Source of the DNA: DATEDA01 sp963827595
GTDB lineage: Bacteria; Pseudomonadota; Gammaproteobacteria; Burkholderiales; SG8-39
Assembly: GCA_963827595.1 (NCBI GenBank)
Contig: CAWHBT010000006.1
Span: forward strand, 62,001-126,000
Reading direction: 5' to 3'
Length of the DNA stretch: 64,000 nt
Below the pieces are notes generated by a model, which saw only the letters and a program-made list of their open reading frames with translations, was not told the origin of the DNA and made no database searches. The translations under genes and the position numbers were made by a program. The first letter of the stretch is position 1, and each line of letters begins with the position of its first letter. This document shows positions 1 through 8,619 of this stretch, piece after piece.

Positions 1-768
1 CATGATCGCGAGCCACAGCGACGCGTCGAACCCGGGGAAGCCCGATTCCGCGACCGTGGGCACGTCGGGCAGCGCCGGCGAGCGCTTCGGCGTGCCGACG
101 GCGAGCGGCCGCACGCGACCCGACTTGGCGTGCGGCAGCACTGCCGGCAGGCTGCCGAAGAGCGCTTCGACCTGGCCCGCGAGCACGGCGGTGCCCGCCG
201 GGCCGTTGCCGTTGTAGGGAATGTGCACGATGTAGAGCCCCGCGGCGCTCTTCAGCATCTCCATCGCGAGGTGCGTGGTCGAGCCGGTGCCGGCGGAAGC
301 GTAGTTGAGCTTCCCGGGCCGCGCCTTGGCGTACGCGACGAACTCCTGCAGCGATTTCGCCTGCACGTCGGGGTTGACGACGAGCAGATAAGGCGAGACC
401 GCTACCAGCGAGATCGGCGCGAAGTCCTTGACCGGGTCGTAGCCGAGCTTGGTGTAGACGCTCGGCGCGACCGCATGGGTGCTGGTCGACGCCACGCCGA
501 GGGTGTAGCCGTCGGGTGCGGCTTTCGCGACCGCCTCGGTGCCGATCGTCCCGCCCGCGCCGCCGCGGTTCTCCACCACGACCTGCTGGCCAAGGCGCTC
601 GCCGAGCTTCTGCGCGACGATGCGCGCGACGATGTCGGTCGAGCCGCCGGGCGGGAACGGCACGATCAGGCGCACCGGCTTCGTCGGATAGGCCTGCGGC
701 CAGGCGAGCCCGGGCGCGAGGATCCCGAGCGCCGCAATGGCGAGGGTTGCAAGGATGCCGCGGTTCAT
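1..768 (-). CDS. Tripartite tricarboxylate transporter substrate-binding protein (Bug/TctC family), 3' end outside window
   Basis: The minus-strand frame reads MNRGILATLAIAALG..., a cleavable signal peptide ending near LAWPQA. The Bug-family opening follows (YPTKPVRLIVPFPPGGSTD), then VVVENRGGAGG and PDGYTLG, all hallmark TctC segments. About 256 residues are visible; the family is usually 310-330, so the C-terminal fifth lies beyond the left edge. The ATG at 768 is preceded by a strong GGAGGAGG Shine-Dalgarno. Bug proteins are periplasmic receptors for carboxylates and related acids. No membrane partner genes (TctA/TctB) are in view, so this may be an orphan receptor, as is common in Burkholderiales. 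Ligand cannot be predicted. Confidence 0.93.
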   Translation of the reverse strand, partial: MNRGILATLAIAALGILAPGLAWPQAYPTKPVRLIVPFPPGGSTDIVARIVAQKLGERLGQQVVVENRGGAGGTIGTEAVAKAAPDGYTLGVASTSTHAVAPSVYTKLGYDPVKDFAPISLVAVSPYLLVVNPDVQAKSLQEFVAYAKARPGKLNYASAGTGSTTHLAMEMLKSAAGLYIVHIPYNGNGPAGTAVLAGQVEALFGSLPAVLPHAKSGRVRPLAVGTPKRSPALPDVPTVAESGFPGFDASLWLAIM

Positions 769-802
769 TGTCGCCTCCTCCTCTGGGTTCGAATCCGGGA
801 AC

Positions 803-1630
803 CTAGCGCCGCCGCGCCAGGATCGCCTCGATCATCGCTTCGCCGTTCTGGTACGCGATCCGCTCGGCGACCTCCGGCGGCAGCGTCGACAGCCACGCGC
901 GCGACCAGGCGGCGTGCTCGGGCACATAGTGCCAGCGCTCGGCGATGTAGGTGTCGGTGCCGACCATGAAGCGGTCGGGAAACTCGAGGAACGCCTCGCG
1001 CCACTCCGGCGGCGGGCGGCCGCCCGAGCCGTGGTCGGTGCGGAACGCGAGATCGGCCCAGAGGTTCTTGTGCTTGCGCAGCAGCTCGCGCACGCGCTCG
1101 GGGCGCTCGAAGCCCGCGTGCGCCCAGAGGATGCGCGCCTCCGGGTCCTGGATGAACAGCCGTTCGACCGCGTCGGCGTCCGAGTGGGCGTGCAGGAGAA
1201 TGCGGTGCTGCTTCGCGAGCTGCACCATGCGGCGCGGCACCGGCAGGTCGGCATCGGCGCCGTACAGGTGGAACTCGCCGATCGCGACGTACTTGTACTT
1301 GCGGAGACGCTCCTCGACGTACTGCACGATCCCCTCGTCGCGGACCCAGCTGCCGACGTCCGAGCGCTTCCGGTAAGGACGCAGCTCCGGGAAGATGAGG
1401 TCCGGCGCCGCCGCGTACAGCCGCTGCGTGCCCTCGTCGTCGGAGCTCGAGACCATGCCCCGCTTGACGCCGGCCTTGCGCAGGAGCGCGATCGCCTCCG
1501 CGGTCGGGAGCACGTCGAGCGCATCGTGGCTGTAGTGGAGATGGGCGTCGAAGATCGGCAGGTCGGCGGCGTGCGCCACTGCCGCGATGCCGAGCAGCGC
1601 GCCGAGGCCGAGCTCTTGGAGTCGGGTCAT
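803..1630 (-). CDS. Exported amidohydrolase (TIM-barrel metal-dependent hydrolase)
   Basis: About 275 residues from the ATG at 1630 (MTRLQELGLGALLGIAAVAHAA), which gives a clean signal peptide and has an AGGGGGAAG ribosome site upstream. A TTG-initiated extension to 1678 is possible but less likely. The mature protein opens with FDAHLHYSHD, the HxH metal motif of the amidohydrolase superfamily. It continues with GEFHLYG, a histidine in LLHAHSDAD, WAHAGF and a late acidic site MVGTDTY, the order expected for amidohydrolase_2-type barrels. Location is probably periplasmic. It lies 34 bases downstream of the Bug protein start and could be cotranscribed. Substrate unknown. Confidence 0.85.
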   Translation of the reverse strand: MTRLQELGLGALLGIAAVAHAADLPIFDAHLHYSHDALDVLPTAEAIALLRKAGVKRGMVSSSDDEGTQRLYAAAPDLIFPELRPYRKRSDVGSWVRDEGIVQYVEERLRKYKYVAIGEFHLYGADADLPVPRRMVQLAKQHRILLHAHSDADAVERLFIQDPEARILWAHAGFERPERVRELLRKHKNLWADLAFRTDHGSGGRPPPEWREAFLEFPDRFMVGTDTYIAERWHYVPEHAAWSRAWLSTLPPEVAERIAYQNGEAMIEAILARRR

Positions 1631-1740
1631 TCCGGGCTTCCCCCTGCTCTTTCGCGTGGCAGCGGGATTGTCGCTCAAGCTTCCGGCTTCCGCCCGCAGC
1701 TTCAGTCCTCGTCTATCCTTGCCGTACCCCGCGGGAACTC

Positions 1741-3854
1741 ATGCATCCGCCGCGCGACCAAACCCTTTCGATGCCGCCGAGACTCGCCGCCCTCGCAACA
1801 CTGTTCGCCGCCACGGCCGCGATCGCCGCGCCCGTGCGCACGCCGCACGTCGAGGCCGAACTGGTCGCCGAGCGCACCGCCGTGGTGCCCGGGGAGCCGC
1901 TGACCGTGGCGCTCCGCCTCGCGATGATCCCGCGCTGGCACACCTACTGGCGCAACCCGGGCGATTCGGGGGAGCCGACGCGGATCGACTGGCGCCTGCC
2001 CGCCGGGTTTGCGGCGGGACCGATCGAGTGGCCGGTGCCACGGCAGATCCCCGTCGGGCCGCTGATGAACTACGGCTACGAGGGCGAAGTGCTGCTGCTC
2101 TCGCGCCTCACCCCGCCGGCCGACCTGCCGCTCGGGCGCCCGGTCACGCTCGCGGCGAAAGCGACCTGGCTCGTCTGCGAGGTGCAATGCATCCCGGAGG
2201 AGGCGGAGCTCTCGCTGGTGCTGCCGGCTGCGTCGACCTCCGGCGCGGACCCGCGCTGGGCGAAATCGATCGCTGCAGCGCGCGCCGAGCTGCCGGCGCC
2301 GCCCGCTGCGCTCAGCGGCTGGCACCTCAGCGCACACGGCGGACCCGGCGGCGCGACGCTCGCGCTGGCGCCGCCGGCGGGCGCGGCGCTGCGCGCGCTG
2401 ACGTTCTTCCCGTTCGACGAGGGCAAGATCGAGCCGGCCGCGCCGCAGCGGCTGACGCGTGCCGATGAGGGATATCGGTTGCAGCTCGCCGCAGCCGCCC
2501 AGCCGGTCGGCGCGTTCACGCGCGTCGCGGGGATCCTCGTGTCCCCGCAGGGGTTCGGGCCACAGGCGGCGCGCGCGGTGACCGTCGACGTGCCGATCGA
2601 AGGTGCGGTGACGCCCGCCGTCGCGACCCCCATCGCCACGCACGGCGGAATCGAGTTCGGCCTCGCGCTGGCGCTCGTCGCGGCGTTCGGCGGCGGACTG
2701 CTCCTCAACCTCATGCCGTGCGTGCTGCCGGTGTTGTCGATCAAGGTGCTGGGGTTCGCCGATCAAGGCGCTGCGGCGCACGCGGCGCGGCGCCGCCACG
2801 GCCTGCTCTACGCCGCGGGCGTAGTCGCGTCGTTCTGGCTCCTTGCGGGACTGCTGCTCGGGTTGCGCTCGCTCGGCGAGGAGCTCGGCTGGGGGTTCCA
2901 GCTCCAGTCGCCGCCGACGGTCGCCGTGCTCGCGCTGTTCTTCTTCGTGCTCGGACTGAACCTCTCGGGGGTGTTCGAGTTCGGCCAGCTGCTGCCAAGC
3001 CGCGCCGCAGCCTGGCGCGCGCGCCATCCCGCGCTCGACTGGTTTCTCTCCGGCGTGCTCGCCGTGCTCGTCGCCTCGCCCTGCACCGCGCCGTTCATGG
3101 GCGCGGCGCTCGGCTATGCGGTCGGAGAAGGCGGTGGCCACGCGTTCGCCGTCTTCACCGCACTCGGCGTCGGCATGGCGCTGCCCTATGCCGTGCTCGC
3201 ATGGTTTCCGGCGTGGCTGAGGCGATTGCCGAAGCCGGGCCCATGGATGGAGCGATTGCAGCAGCTCCTCGCGTTTCCGCTCTACGCGACGGCGGTCTGG
3301 CTCGCCTGGGTGCTCGGGCTGCTGGCCGGGATCGACGCCGTGATCTGGCTGCTCGCCGGGGCCGTGCTCGCCGCGGCGGCGGCCTGGGTCGTCGGCGGCT
3401 CCGGCGTGCGCGGGCGCGGCGCGCTCGCTCCGCCGCAGCGCTGCTCGCCATCGCCGCGATCGCAGTGGCGATTCCGGGCGCGCAGACGGCGGCGCACGCG
3501 CCGGTCGCGTCCGCGGATGCGGTGTGGCGACCCTACGCGGCGGGACAGGTCGCCGCGCTGGTCGCCGACGGCAAGCCGGTGTTCATCGACTTCACCGCCG
3601 CGTGGTGCGTGACTTGCCAGGTCAACAAGCGGCTGGTGCTCGCCGCCGCGGATGTGCAGCTCGCGTTCCGCGCGCGCGGGGTCGAGCTCGTGCGCGCCGA
3701 CTGGACGCGCCGGGACGCCGAGATCACGCGTGCGCTCGCGGCGCTCGGGCGCAGCGGCGTGCCCGTGTACGTGCTGTACAAGCCGGGCAGGCCGCCGCTC
3801 CTGCTGCCGGAAGTGCTGACCCGCGAGCGCCTCCTCGCCGCGCTCGACGGCTGA
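1741..3854 (+). CDS. DsbD/ScsB-like protein-disulfide reductase, frameshifted near 3410
   Basis: A three-part thiol:disulfide interchange protein. It has a signal peptide (start at 1741, or the ATG at 1771 giving MPPRLAALATLF), a periplasmic N-terminal domain with the CEVQCIPEEA cysteine pair, and a multi-span DsbD core with PCVLP and SPCTAPF cysteines. A C-terminal thioredoxin domain carries the WCVTC active site (about 3603-3617). The first two parts read in one frame to about 3410. The last membrane segment and thioredoxin domain continue in the frame one base earlier, ending at the TGA at 3854. One base is missing in the GC-rich stretch around 3400-3425. The intact protein would pass electrons from cytoplasmic thioredoxin to periplasmic thiols. 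Real mutation and sequencing error are both possible. Confidence 0.85.
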
Positions 3855-3883
3855 TATCCTTACGCCAGTTGAAGGAGCCAACG

Positions 3884-4485
3884 ATGAAACGACTCGCCCT
3901 CGCACTCGCCCTCGCTCTTTCCGTCGCGGCGCCGGCGCCGCCGGCGCCGCAACGGTCGGCCAGCCGGCCCCGGACTTCAGCGCCCCGGACCTCCAGGGCA
4001 AAGCGGTCAGGCTCTCCGACTTCAAGGGCAAGTTCGTGGTCCTGGAATGGGTCAACCCCGAGTGCCCGTACGTGCGGCGGCACTACGACAGCGGGAACAT
4101 GCCGTCGCTGCAGAAGGAATTCGAGGCGAAGGACGTGGTGTGGCTCGCGATCAACTCCTCGAGCGCGTCGAGCGGCGAATTCACGCCGCCCGAGCAGATG
4201 GCGAAGTGGCTCGGCGCGAAGGGCGCCGCGCCGAAAGCAACGCTCATCGACAAGGACGGCAAGGTCGGCCGCCTCTACAGCGCGCGCACCACGCCGCACA
4301 TGTACGTGATCGATCCGCGCGGCCAGCTCATCTACGCCGGCGCGATCGACGACAAGCGCTGGGCGAGCACCGCCGACACGAAGAACGCGCGCAACTACGT
4401 CCGCGCCGCGCTCGGCGAAGCGATGGCCGGCAAGGCCGTCAGCGTGACGAGCACCTCGCCGTACGGCTGCTCGGTCAAGTACTGA
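3884..4485 (+). CDS. Redoxin / thioredoxin-like exported protein, frameshifted in the signal peptide
   Basis: The ATG at 3884 follows a GAAGGAG ribosome site, 29 bases after the DsbD-like gene, and opens a typical signal peptide (MKRLALALALALSVA). The frame then breaks within the GCC/GGC repeat at about 3928-3951. The mature part (VGQPAPDFSAPDLQGKAV, VLEWVNPECPYVRRHY, KATLIDKDGKVGRLY, TPHMYVIDPRG) continues one base earlier to the stop at 4485. The family is AhpC/TSA-like redoxin; the single cysteine in NPECPYV is the expected reactive residue. It ends with a second cysteine, PYGCSVKY. Its position makes it a plausible client or partner of the upstream reductase. The missing base could be an assembly error. 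Confidence 0.82.
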
Positions 4486-4527
4486 TCCCGTTCCCAGCGT
4501 CAAGCGCGCGCGCCGGGCGGCAGGTCC

Positions 4528-5379
4528 TCACTGCGGCCGGTCGCCCGCCAGCGTCACGCGATGCATGACGCGGCGGAACCCGTGATAGTCGTTGACCGGG
4601 TTGTGCTGGGCACAGCGGTTGTCCCAGAAGGCTAGCGAGCCGCGCTCCCAGCGAAACCGGCAGGTGAACTCCGGCCGGACCTGGTGCCCGAAGAGATGCT
4701 CGAGGAGCGGCCGGCTCTCGTCCTCGGTCCAACCCCTGAAGCCGGTCGTGTGGCCGACGTTCACGTACAGCGCCTTGCGCCCGGTCTCCGGGTGCGTGCG
4801 CACGACTGGATGCTCGCCGACGAGCACCTTCAGCTCGGCGCCGGCGTCGCGCAGGCGGTCCTCGCGGGTCTTCGAGGCATCGGCTTTGGTGGACGTGTTG
4901 ATCCCGGTCAGGCCGGCTAGGGTCTTCCTCAGACCCTCGGACAGGGTTTCGTAGGCCAGGTATTGGTTCGCGAAGAGCGTGTCGCCGCCGTAGGACGGGA
5001 TCTCCAGGGCGTAGAGCATGCTCCCCATCGGCGGCCGCTCGAGATACGCGGTGTCGGAATGCCAGACGCCGCCGAAGTTCACCCGCTCGTGCTCCAGCTT
5101 GATGACCGGTGTGATCAGCGGGCATTCGGGCAATCCCTTCAGCTGCGGGTATTCGATCGGCTTGCCGAACTGCAGGGCGAAGGCGAGCTGCGCGCGCGGG
5201 GTGAGCTTCTGGTCCCGAAAGAAGATCACCAGATGGTCGAGGAAAGCCTGCCGGATCTCGGCAACGACCTCGCCGTCGAGGGGCCGCGCGAGATCGACGC
5301 CGTGGATCTCGGCGCCGAGGGCGCCGGCGATCGGGCGCACCTCGAGGTAGCGATAGCTGCGGGCGGGAGCTCCTTCCAC
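4528..5379 (-). CDS. TauD/TfdA-family 2-oxoglutarate-dependent Fe(II) dioxygenase
   Basis: 283 residues, normal for the family. Metal ligands are visible as WHSDTAY (His107, Asp109) and the distal histidine in WDNRCAQHNPVNDY (about 259). The downstream arginines in HGFRRVMHRVTL fit the 2-oxoglutarate carboxylate site. The N-terminal GAEIHGVDLARPL and FRDQKLTPRAQLAF are also typical TauD segments. These enzymes hydroxylate and often cleave sulfonates, phenoxy acids or similar small acids in the cytoplasm. The neighbourhood (nicotinamidase, BASS transporter) does not fix the substrate. No sulfur-starvation genes are adjacent, so taurine is not implied. Confidence 0.92.
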   Translation of the reverse strand: MEGAPARSYRYLEVRPIAGALGAEIHGVDLARPLDGEVVAEIRQAFLDHLVIFFRDQKLTPRAQLAFALQFGKPIEYPQLKGLPECPLITPVIKLEHERVNFGGVWHSDTAYLERPPMGSMLYALEIPSYGGDTLFANQYLAYETLSEGLRKTLAGLTGINTSTKADASKTREDRLRDAGAELKVLVGEHPVVRTHPETGRKALYVNVGHTTGFRGWTEDESRPLLEHLFGHQVRPEFTCRFRWERGSLAFWDNRCAQHNPVNDYHGFRRVMHRVTLAGDRPQ

Positions 5380-5416
5380 CAGGCTGACAGCGCGACGAGG
5401 ACTGCCGGCCGCCGCT

Positions 5417-6130
5417 TCAGGCGAAATCCGCCGACTGCACGCGCTTGACGCCCGCGGTCTTCATAATTGCCCACGCCTTCGCGAGCGATCCCTGCGTGTC
5501 GATCCCCCGGCAGAGGTCTTCGACCACGGCGGCGCCGAATCCGAGCTTCCGTGCATCGAGCGCCGTCCAAGCGACGCAGAAATCGGTCGCGAGCCCGCAC
5601 ACGTACACGTTCGCGATCCCGCGCGACTTGAGGTAGCCATCCAGGCCGGTGTGGGTCTTGTTGTCGGCCTCGAGGAAGGCCGAGTAGCTGTCGACCTTCG
5701 GGTTGTGGCCCTTCCGGATCACGAGCTGAGCGTGCGGGATCGAGAGCCCCGGCGCGAGCTCGGCACCTTCGGTGCCCTGGACGCAATGGTCGGGCCACAG
5801 CACCTGCGTGCCGTACGGAAGCTTCACCGTCTCGAAGGGCTTCTTCCCGGGATGCGAGGATGCGAACGAGATATGGCCCGGGGTGTGCCAATCCTGGGTG
5901 AGGATCACGGTCTGAAACCGCTTCGCGAAGCCGTTCACGAGCGGGACGATCTCGTCGCCCTTGCCGACCGCGAGGCTCCCGCCGGGAATGAAGCACTTCT
6001 GAACGTCGACGACGACCAGCACGTCCTTCGAACCCGGCTTGACCTTCCCTTGTGCGGTCGCCGGCAGCCACGCCGCAAGCGCGAGCGCGCCACCGGCGGT
6101 GACGAATCTGCGTCGGGAATACGTGTGCAT
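5417..6130 (-). CDS. pncA: Nicotinamidase (isochorismatase-like hydrolase) with Tat signal
   Basis: 237 residues. The N-terminus YSRRRFVTAGGALALAAW carries the twin-arginine motif and a hydrophobic stretch, so the enzyme should be exported folded. The mature part is a PncA-type hydrolase: catalytic Asp42 in VVDVQKCF, Lys140 in IRKGHN, nucleophile Cys185 in ATDFCV, and metal ligands in DWHTPGHISFASSH. The predicted reaction is nicotinamide to nicotinate plus ammonia. Standard PncA is cytoplasmic; a Tat-exported version would act on external nicotinamide or pyrazinamide-like amides. No NAD salvage partner is adjacent. Family assignment is firm; export is a prediction from the signal. Confidence 0.9.
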   Translation of the reverse strand: MHTYSRRRFVTAGGALALAAWLPATAQGKVKPGSKDVLVVVDVQKCFIPGGSLAVGKGDEIVPLVNGFAKRFQTVILTQDWHTPGHISFASSHPGKKPFETVKLPYGTQVLWPDHCVQGTEGAELAPGLSIPHAQLVIRKGHNPKVDSYSAFLEADNKTHTGLDGYLKSRGIANVYVCGLATDFCVAWTALDARKLGFGAAVVEDLCRGIDTQGSLAKAWAIMKTAGVKRVQSADFA

Positions 6131-6276
6131 GGCCTACCTCCTGAGCTCGCCATTAGACCGGGACACCCTGTCGCGCGGCCCGCCGTCCGGGCCACGGACC
6201 CGGGAAGTCTAGCTCCGGGCGCGGGACGGCGCGCGCCGGTCGCGTAGCGAGCCGCGCGCGCGGCAGGAGTCCCAGG

Positions 6277-7215
6277 CTAAGGCGCGACCAGCCGTCGATA
6301 CACCGGCAGCAACAACCCGGGCAGCACGTACATCGGGATCTGCGCGACCGCGAAGAACGCGACGAGCTCGAGACTCGCATCGGCGCCGAGCGCGACCAGG
6401 ACAAGCCCCATGTTGCGGTTGCCGGTCAGCAGCCCGATCGTCAGCGCCCGCTGCATGCCCTGCCGCAGCCAGACGAGCGCGCCGACGGCCTGGAGCACGA
6501 GGTTCGCCGCGAACGCGGCGATCGTCGCGCCGATGACGTAGCCCGGGTGCTCGAGCGCGAGCGCCGTCACCCCGTCCATGATGCCGATCGCGAACACCAC
6601 CATCCAGATCACCGTCACGCCGTCGAGCGCGCGGGCGTTGCGGGCGATGGCGGCTTCGGACACCAGGCGCCGGGCGAGCCACGCGATCGCGAACGCCCCG
6701 CCGACGATCAACGCGAGCCGCAGCATGAACGTTCCGACGTCGATCTCGAGCGCGACGCCGAGCAGCGCCGCCGCGAGCGGCGGGAGCGTCAGGGGAACGA
6801 GCGCGGTCGTCGCCACGATCGCGACGACGGCGAGCGCCACGTCGAGGCCGACCAGCAGGCTGATCGCGGCGCCGGACATGATCGGCGCGGCCGCGGCCAT
6901 CAGGACCAGCCCGGCCACGATCGGCGCCGGCAGCGGCAGCGCCTGCAGCGCGAGCCATACGATCACCGGCGTCACGCCGAGGAACCATGCCAGCATCCAG
7001 ACGACCAGCACCGGACGCCGCGCGTCGGCCCCGAACGCGCTCCAGTCGAGCCGTACCAGCGCCAGCACGAGCGAGATCACGATCGACGGCAGCAACAGCG
7101 GCCGGAGTGCCGTCGCGAGGGGCGGGATCGCGAGCCCGATCAGCACCCCGGCGGCGAGGAAACGTGTCGCATGGGTCCCGGCGAAATCGATCGCGCGGTA
7201 GGCAATCTCCCGCAT
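6277..7215 (-). CDS. BASS-family (bile acid:Na+ symporter-like) membrane transporter
   Basis: 312 residues with about nine or ten hydrophobic segments covering almost the whole length. The fold pattern matches the bile acid/arsenite Na+ symporter family: two repeated bundles, with ALIVGGAFAIAWLARRL between them and LTGNRNMGLVLVALG near residue 265, the characteristic second-repeat crossover. It is an inner-membrane carrier for an organic anion, probably Na+-driven. It sits between the nicotinamidase and an esterase on the same strand; the 146-base gap to the nicotinamidase leaves cotranscription open. Substrate unknown. Confidence 0.85.
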   Translation of the reverse strand: MREIAYRAIDFAGTHATRFLAAGVLIGLAIPPLATALRPLLLPSIVISLVLALVRLDWSAFGADARRPVLVVWMLAWFLGVTPVIVWLALQALPLPAPIVAGLVLMAAAAPIMSGAAISLLVGLDVALAVVAIVATTALVPLTLPPLAAALLGVALEIDVGTFMLRLALIVGGAFAIAWLARRLVSEAAIARNARALDGVTVIWMVVFAIGIMDGVTALALEHPGYVIGATIAAFAANLVLQAVGALVWLRQGMQRALTIGLLTGNRNMGLVLVALGADASLELVAFFAVAQIPMYVLPGLLLPVYRRLVAP

Positions 7216-7234
7216 CGGCGACGCGACCGCCGGG

Positions 7235-8197
7235 TCAGTGCGCAGGCCGCGCCGCGCCCGCGAACGCCTGGCGCAGGCCCTGCGCGCAGCGCGACAGGGC
7301 GTGGTGGGCGGCGGCGATGACGCCGCCCATGGTGATGAAGCCGTGGACCATGCCCTCGAAGCACTCGTAGGTCACCGGCACGCCGGCCGCCCGCAGGCGG
7401 TCGGCGTACGCGAGCCCCTCGTCGCGCAACGGATCGAAGCCGCACGTGACGACGTACGCAGGCGGCAGCCGGGAGTGGTCGCGCGCGCGCGTGGGCGACG
7501 CGCGCCAGTCGGCGACGTCGTCCGGCGAGCGCAGGTAATTCCCCCTCGACCACAGGATCGCGTCGCGCGTCAGGACGTAGCCGTCCGCGAACTCGCGGTG
7601 CGACGGCGTGTCGGCCGCCATGTCGGTCGCGGGATAGATGAGCACCTGCATCGCGAGCTCTGGCCCGCCTTCGTCGCGGACGCTGAGCGCGACCACCGCC
7701 GCGAGGTTGCCGCCCGCCGAATCGCCGCCGATCGCGATCCGGCCCGCGTCCAGGGCGAGCGCTTCGGCCTCGCGCGCGACCCAGCGCGTCGCCGCGACCG
7801 CGTCCTCGACTGCCGCGGGGAACTTGTGCTCGGGCGCAAGCCGGTAATCGACCGACGCGACCGCGCAGCGCGCGAGGTTCGCGAGCTCGCGGCAGATTAC
7901 GTCGTGCGTGTCCAGGTCGCCGAAGCTCCAGCCGCCGCCGTGGAAGTAGACGAGCGCCGGCAGCCGTTCGTCCGCGCTCGAGCCGTGCGGCCGGTAGAGG
8001 CGGATCGGGATCGGGCCAGCGGGTCCGGCCGCGCGCACGGACTCGACGTGCGCGACCTCCGGCGGTGCGGCACCCAGGGCGCCGCGCGTCTCGCGGTAGA
8101 GCTCGCGGACGGCCGCGGGGCCGAGCTGCGGATACGGCGGCAGGTTCGCGCGGGCGATGCGCTCGAGGACGGCGCGCGCCTGCGGATCGAGCGGCAC
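7235..8197 (-). CDS. Alpha/beta hydrolase, hormone-sensitive-lipase (HSL/BFAE) family esterase
   Basis: 320 residues, the usual size for family IV esterases. The oxyanion motif HGGGW is at about 86-90, the nucleophile elbow GDSAGGN at 158-164 (Ser160), and the catalytic histidine in EGMVHGF near residue 288. An aspartate in the segment around GFDPLRDEG completes the triad. No signal peptide, so cytoplasmic. It hydrolyses short acyl esters. It is separated by only 6 bases from the upstream RidA gene and is probably cotranscribed with RidA and the MFS carrier. Confidence 0.92.
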   Translation of the reverse strand: MPLDPQARAVLERIARANLPPYPQLGPAAVRELYRETRGALGAAPPEVAHVESVRAAGPAGPIPIRLYRPHGSSADERLPALVYFHGGGWSFGDLDTHDVICRELANLARCAVASVDYRLAPEHKFPAAVEDAVAATRWVAREAEALALDAGRIAIGGDSAGGNLAAVVALSVRDEGGPELAMQVLIYPATDMAADTPSHREFADGYVLTRDAILWSRGNYLRSPDDVADWRASPTRARDHSRLPPAYVVTCGFDPLRDEGLAYADRLRAAGVPVTYECFEGMVHGFITMGGVIAAAHHALSRCAQGLRQAFAGAARPAH

Positions 8198-8203
8198 CGC
8201 GCG

Positions 8204-8611
8204 TTAACGCCGGTCGGTCAGCACCGCCACGACCTCGACCTCGACCAGCAGGTCCGGGTGCACGAGGCCGGTCACCCCGACCATTGTGCTCGCCGGCCGG
8301 TGGTCCTCGGGCAGGAACTGGGCGCGGATCTCGCGCATCACTCCCGCCTTCTCCGGGGTGAGGTCGACGACGAACGTCGTCATCTTGACCACGTCGTTGA
8401 GGCCGGCGTCGGCGGCCGCGAGCGCGGCCTTGAGGTTCTCGTAGACCTGCACGCCTTGAGCGCGGAGGTCCCCCTTGCCGACGATCCGCCCGGTGCTGTC
8501 GTACGCGACCTGGCCCGAGACGTGGACCGTGCGCCCCGCGGCGCTCACCGCGACATGCGAGTAGCCGGTGGGGCTCGAGAGCTCGAGGGGATTGATGAAA
8601 CGCCGCTCCAT
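8204..8611 (-). CDS. RidA/YjgF-family protein (reactive enamine/imine deaminase-like)
   Basis: 135 residues from the ATG at 8611, chosen because an AGGAGGG ribosome site lies directly upstream and the fold starts there (MERRFINPLELSSPTGYSHV). RidA signatures include VHVSGQVAYDSTG, QVYENLKAALAAADAG and LVEVEVVAV near the end. Classical RidA uses an Arg near position 105 in an R-x-x-x-x motif; here the segment is DHRPASTMVGV, so the arginine is present. It may hydrolyse reactive enamines, or be a specialised member serving a nearby catabolic step. Cytoplasmic. Confidence 0.92.
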   Translation of the reverse strand: MERRFINPLELSSPTGYSHVAVSAAGRTVHVSGQVAYDSTGRIVGKGDLRAQGVQVYENLKAALAAADAGLNDVVKMTTFVVDLTPEKAGVMREIRAQFLPEDHRPASTMVGVTGLVHPDLLVEVEVVAVLTDRR

Positions 8612-8619
8612 GGTCCCTC

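Noticed and set aside
130..969. Long plus-strand frame opposite the Bug protein gene
   Set aside because: Arg/Ala-rich shadow typical of high-GC DNA; the minus strand has a complete family match and a strong ribosome site.
1702..3141. 479-codon minus-strand frame opposite the DsbD-like gene
   Set aside because: Composition (Arg, Glu, His) and lack of domains show it is the antisense of the DsbD-like gene.
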